DNA of 64,000 nucleotides, taken from contig NZ_PPPU01000011.1 of assembly GCF_006483455.1 (NCBI RefSeq), positions 1-64,000 on the forward strand. Reading direction: 5' to 3'. Shown here one piece after another: positions 62,690 to 64,000 of this stretch (position 1 is its first letter; the number at the start of each line of letters is the position of its first letter). A program made the translations under genes and the position numbers. The stretch is from Methylomonas koyamae. GTDB taxonomy: Bacteria > Pseudomonadota > Gammaproteobacteria > Methylococcales > Methylomonadaceae. Below the pieces are notes generated by a model. The model ran no database searches and was not told the origin of the DNA. It saw nothing but the letters and a program-made list of their open reading frames with translations.

Positions 62690-64000
62690 TTATTCGGCCA
62701 ATCCGTATCTTGCATCGCGACCATCGTTTCCGGGTCGAACCGAAGCAAAAAGACGGCGGGCGAAACTCAACAGGTCGTCGATCGCGGTGTAGGCTACCGG
62801 AATCACCACCAGACTCAGCGCGGTCGATGTCAGCAAGCCGCCAATCACGGTAGTCGCCATCGGTGCCCGGAAACTCGGGTCCGCGCCCAGACCCAGCGCG
62901 ATCGGCAGCATGCCGGCACCCATCGCGATCGTCGTCATCAGGATCGGTTGCACCCGCTTGCGGCAACTGTCGATCACCGCCTCCAGCCGGCTCAGGCCGT
63001 GTTCCCGGCGGGCAATCATCGCGTATTCGACCAGCAGGATCGAGTTTTTGGTGACGACGCCCATCAGCATCAACAGCCCGATCACACTCGGCATCGCGAA
63101 GCTGCCGCCGGTCATCAGCAAGGCCAGAAAAGCCCCGCCCAGCGATAAGGGCAGCGCGCCGAGAATGGTCACCGGCTGACTGAAGTCGCCGAACAACAGT
63201 ACCAGCACCACATAAATGCACAACACGCCAATGGCCATCGCCCCGCCGAAACTGCCGAACAACTCGTTCATCCGTTGCGCATCGCCCGATTCTATCGTGC
63301 GCACGCTGGCCGGCAGATTTTGCAGCGTCGGCAATTGCATGGCCTCGGCCAGCACGTCGCCGACCGCCCGCTCGCCCAACTCGATGTCGAAGGTGGTATT
63401 GCGCATCCGGTCCAGCCGGTCGATTTGCTGCAAGCCGCCGGCCAGGCGAATGTCGGCCAGGGTGGCCAAACTGACGCTGCCGCCGCGTCCGGCCACCCGC
63501 AGTTGGCCGATTTCGTCCAGACTCCGGCGGACGGATTCGGCCAGCCGCACCCGAATCGGAATTTGCCGTTGCGGCAGATTCAGCTTGGCCATCACGTTGG
63601 AGTAATCGCCGTAACTGGCGACCCTCACCACGTCGGCCAAGGCCTCGACCGTGACTCCCAATTCGGCGGCCTTGCCGAAATCCGGAGTGATTTGAATCTC
63701 CGGGCGTTGCAGGCTGGCGCTGGAGGTAATGTTCCCGAGACCGCGCAGTTGGCGCAACTCAAGCTCGACCGCATCGGCGGCCCGGCGCAAGGCTTGCGGA
63801 TCGTCGCTGGCCAGCGTCAGTTGCAATTTCTCACCGCTGCCGCCGGCACCGACGGCCACCCGCACGCCGGGCAGATCGGCCAGTTTCTCGCGAATCGCCG
63901 CCTCGACCGCCGCTTGTTTATACGGGCGTTCGGCGCGATCGCGCAAACTCAAGGTCAAGGTGGCATTGCGCACTTCGTAGTTGGTGGTCGCGGCATCCGC
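62690..64000 (-). CDS. RND efflux permease, C-terminal part (cut by window edge)
   Basis: The last 436 residues of an RND-family inner-membrane exporter of the AcrB/MdtB (HAE-1) type; the frame is open to the window end, so the start lies outside. Seen are a porter-domain segment with LRGLGNITSSASLQRPEIQI and ELGVTVEALADVVR, then several membrane helices: LCIYVVLVLLFGDFSQPV, ILGALPLSLGGAFLALL, GVVTKNSILLVEYA (the conserved KNxILL), RVQPILMTTIAMGAGMLPIAL and the last helix with SLVVIPVAYTAIDDLL. Periplasmic fusion and outer-membrane partners are not in the window. About 120 bases of apparently noncoding DNA follow it. Confidence 0.92.
   Translation of the reverse strand, partial: ADAATTNYEVRNATLTLSLRDRAERPYKQAAVEAAIREKLADLPGVRVAVGAGGSGEKLQLTLASDDPQALRRAADAVELELRQLRGLGNITSSASLQRPEIQITPDFGKAAELGVTVEALADVVRVASYGDYSNVMAKLNLPQRQIPIRVRLAESVRRSLDEIGQLRVAGRGGSVSLATLADIRLAGGLQQIDRLDRMRNTTFDIELGERAVGDVLAEAMQLPTLQNLPASVRTIESGDAQRMNELFGSFGGAMAIGVLCIYVVLVLLFGDFSQPVTILGALPLSLGGAFLALLMTGGSFAMPSVIGLLMLMGVVTKNSILLVEYAMIARREHGLSRLEAVIDSCRKRVQPILMTTIAMGAGMLPIALGLGADPSFRAPMATTVIGGLLTSTALSLVVIPVAYTAIDDLLSFARRLFASVRPGNDGRDARYGLAE

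Overview
The window looks like chromosomal DNA of a G+C-rich gammaproteobacterium. Gene content and protein style (rpoE-rseA-rseB-mucD next to nadB, glcDEF, assimilatory nitrite reductase with an ANTAR regulator, many PAS hybrid kinases, a VPLPA-type C-terminal sorting tail) fit a methanotroph of the Methylomonas/Methylococcales type. That assignment is inference: no methane-oxidation gene lies in the window. Nearly all sequence is coding. The clear compositional exception is an AT-rich stretch at about 26.3-29.2 kb.

Layout. 0-3.7 kb: a leftward cluster of four envelope genes of unknown role (inner-membrane coiled-coil protein, SPFH-like coiled-coil protein, lipoprotein, secreted protein). 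3.7-8.1 kb: the leftward envelope-stress operon rpoE-rseA-rseB-mucD, with cysK behind it. 8.3-11.2 kb: nadB, an elongator-type tRNA-Met with its terminator, and ychF. 11.4-15.1 kb: a TraT-like lipoprotein, a small secreted protein, and a translationally coupled set ygfX-HDOD-GGDEF. 15.2-19.8 kb rightward: ygfZ, a second HDOD protein, heme A synthase and a DEAD-box helicase. 19.9-26.1 kb: a PhzF-like protein and a nitrate assimilation locus (nirBD leftward; nasA and nasT rightward). The nirB leader carries a hexaloop hairpin that overlaps an intrinsic terminator, the arrangement expected for ANTAR antitermination by NasT.

26.2-29.8 kb: an AT-rich two-gene island encoding a DUF4297/Cap4-like nuclease and an SMC/RecF-type ATPase with a CPTC zinc hook. 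This resembles a two-gene Lamassu-type (or related ABC-ATPase plus effector) anti-phage system. Palindromic REP-like repeats lie on its right flank. 29.8-36 kb: gpmI, an unknown membrane protein, a third HDOD protein and an orphan GspE/PilB-type ATPase with c-di-GMP-binding (MshEN-like) repeats.

36.3-50.2 kb is rich in signalling. A hybrid histidine kinase whose N-terminal membrane domain resembles the plant ethylene receptor ETR1 is followed by a REC-HD-GYP phosphodiesterase. Further right, a kinase of about 2030 residues with two complete kinase modules is also followed by a REC-HD-GYP protein. Between them are an acetyltransferase, a candidate structured small RNA with its own promoter and terminator (about 40.23-40.37 kb), a glutathione transferase and two unknown genes. 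50.4-54.2 kb: the glycolate oxidase operon glcDEF. 54.3-64 kb: a GDSL hydrolase with a VPLPA tail, a third multi-PAS hybrid kinase, a GH17-like membrane protein overlapping a 55-residue membrane protein, a Tat-exported superoxide reductase-like protein, and the 3' part of an RND efflux pump gene.

Together the window combines housekeeping genes with much c-di-GMP and two-component signalling (one GGDEF, two HD-GYP, three HDOD, three hybrid kinases, one MshEN ATPase), nitrogen assimilation under RNA-level control, and one acquired defence island. Protein calls rest on motifs recognised by eye; no database search was run.
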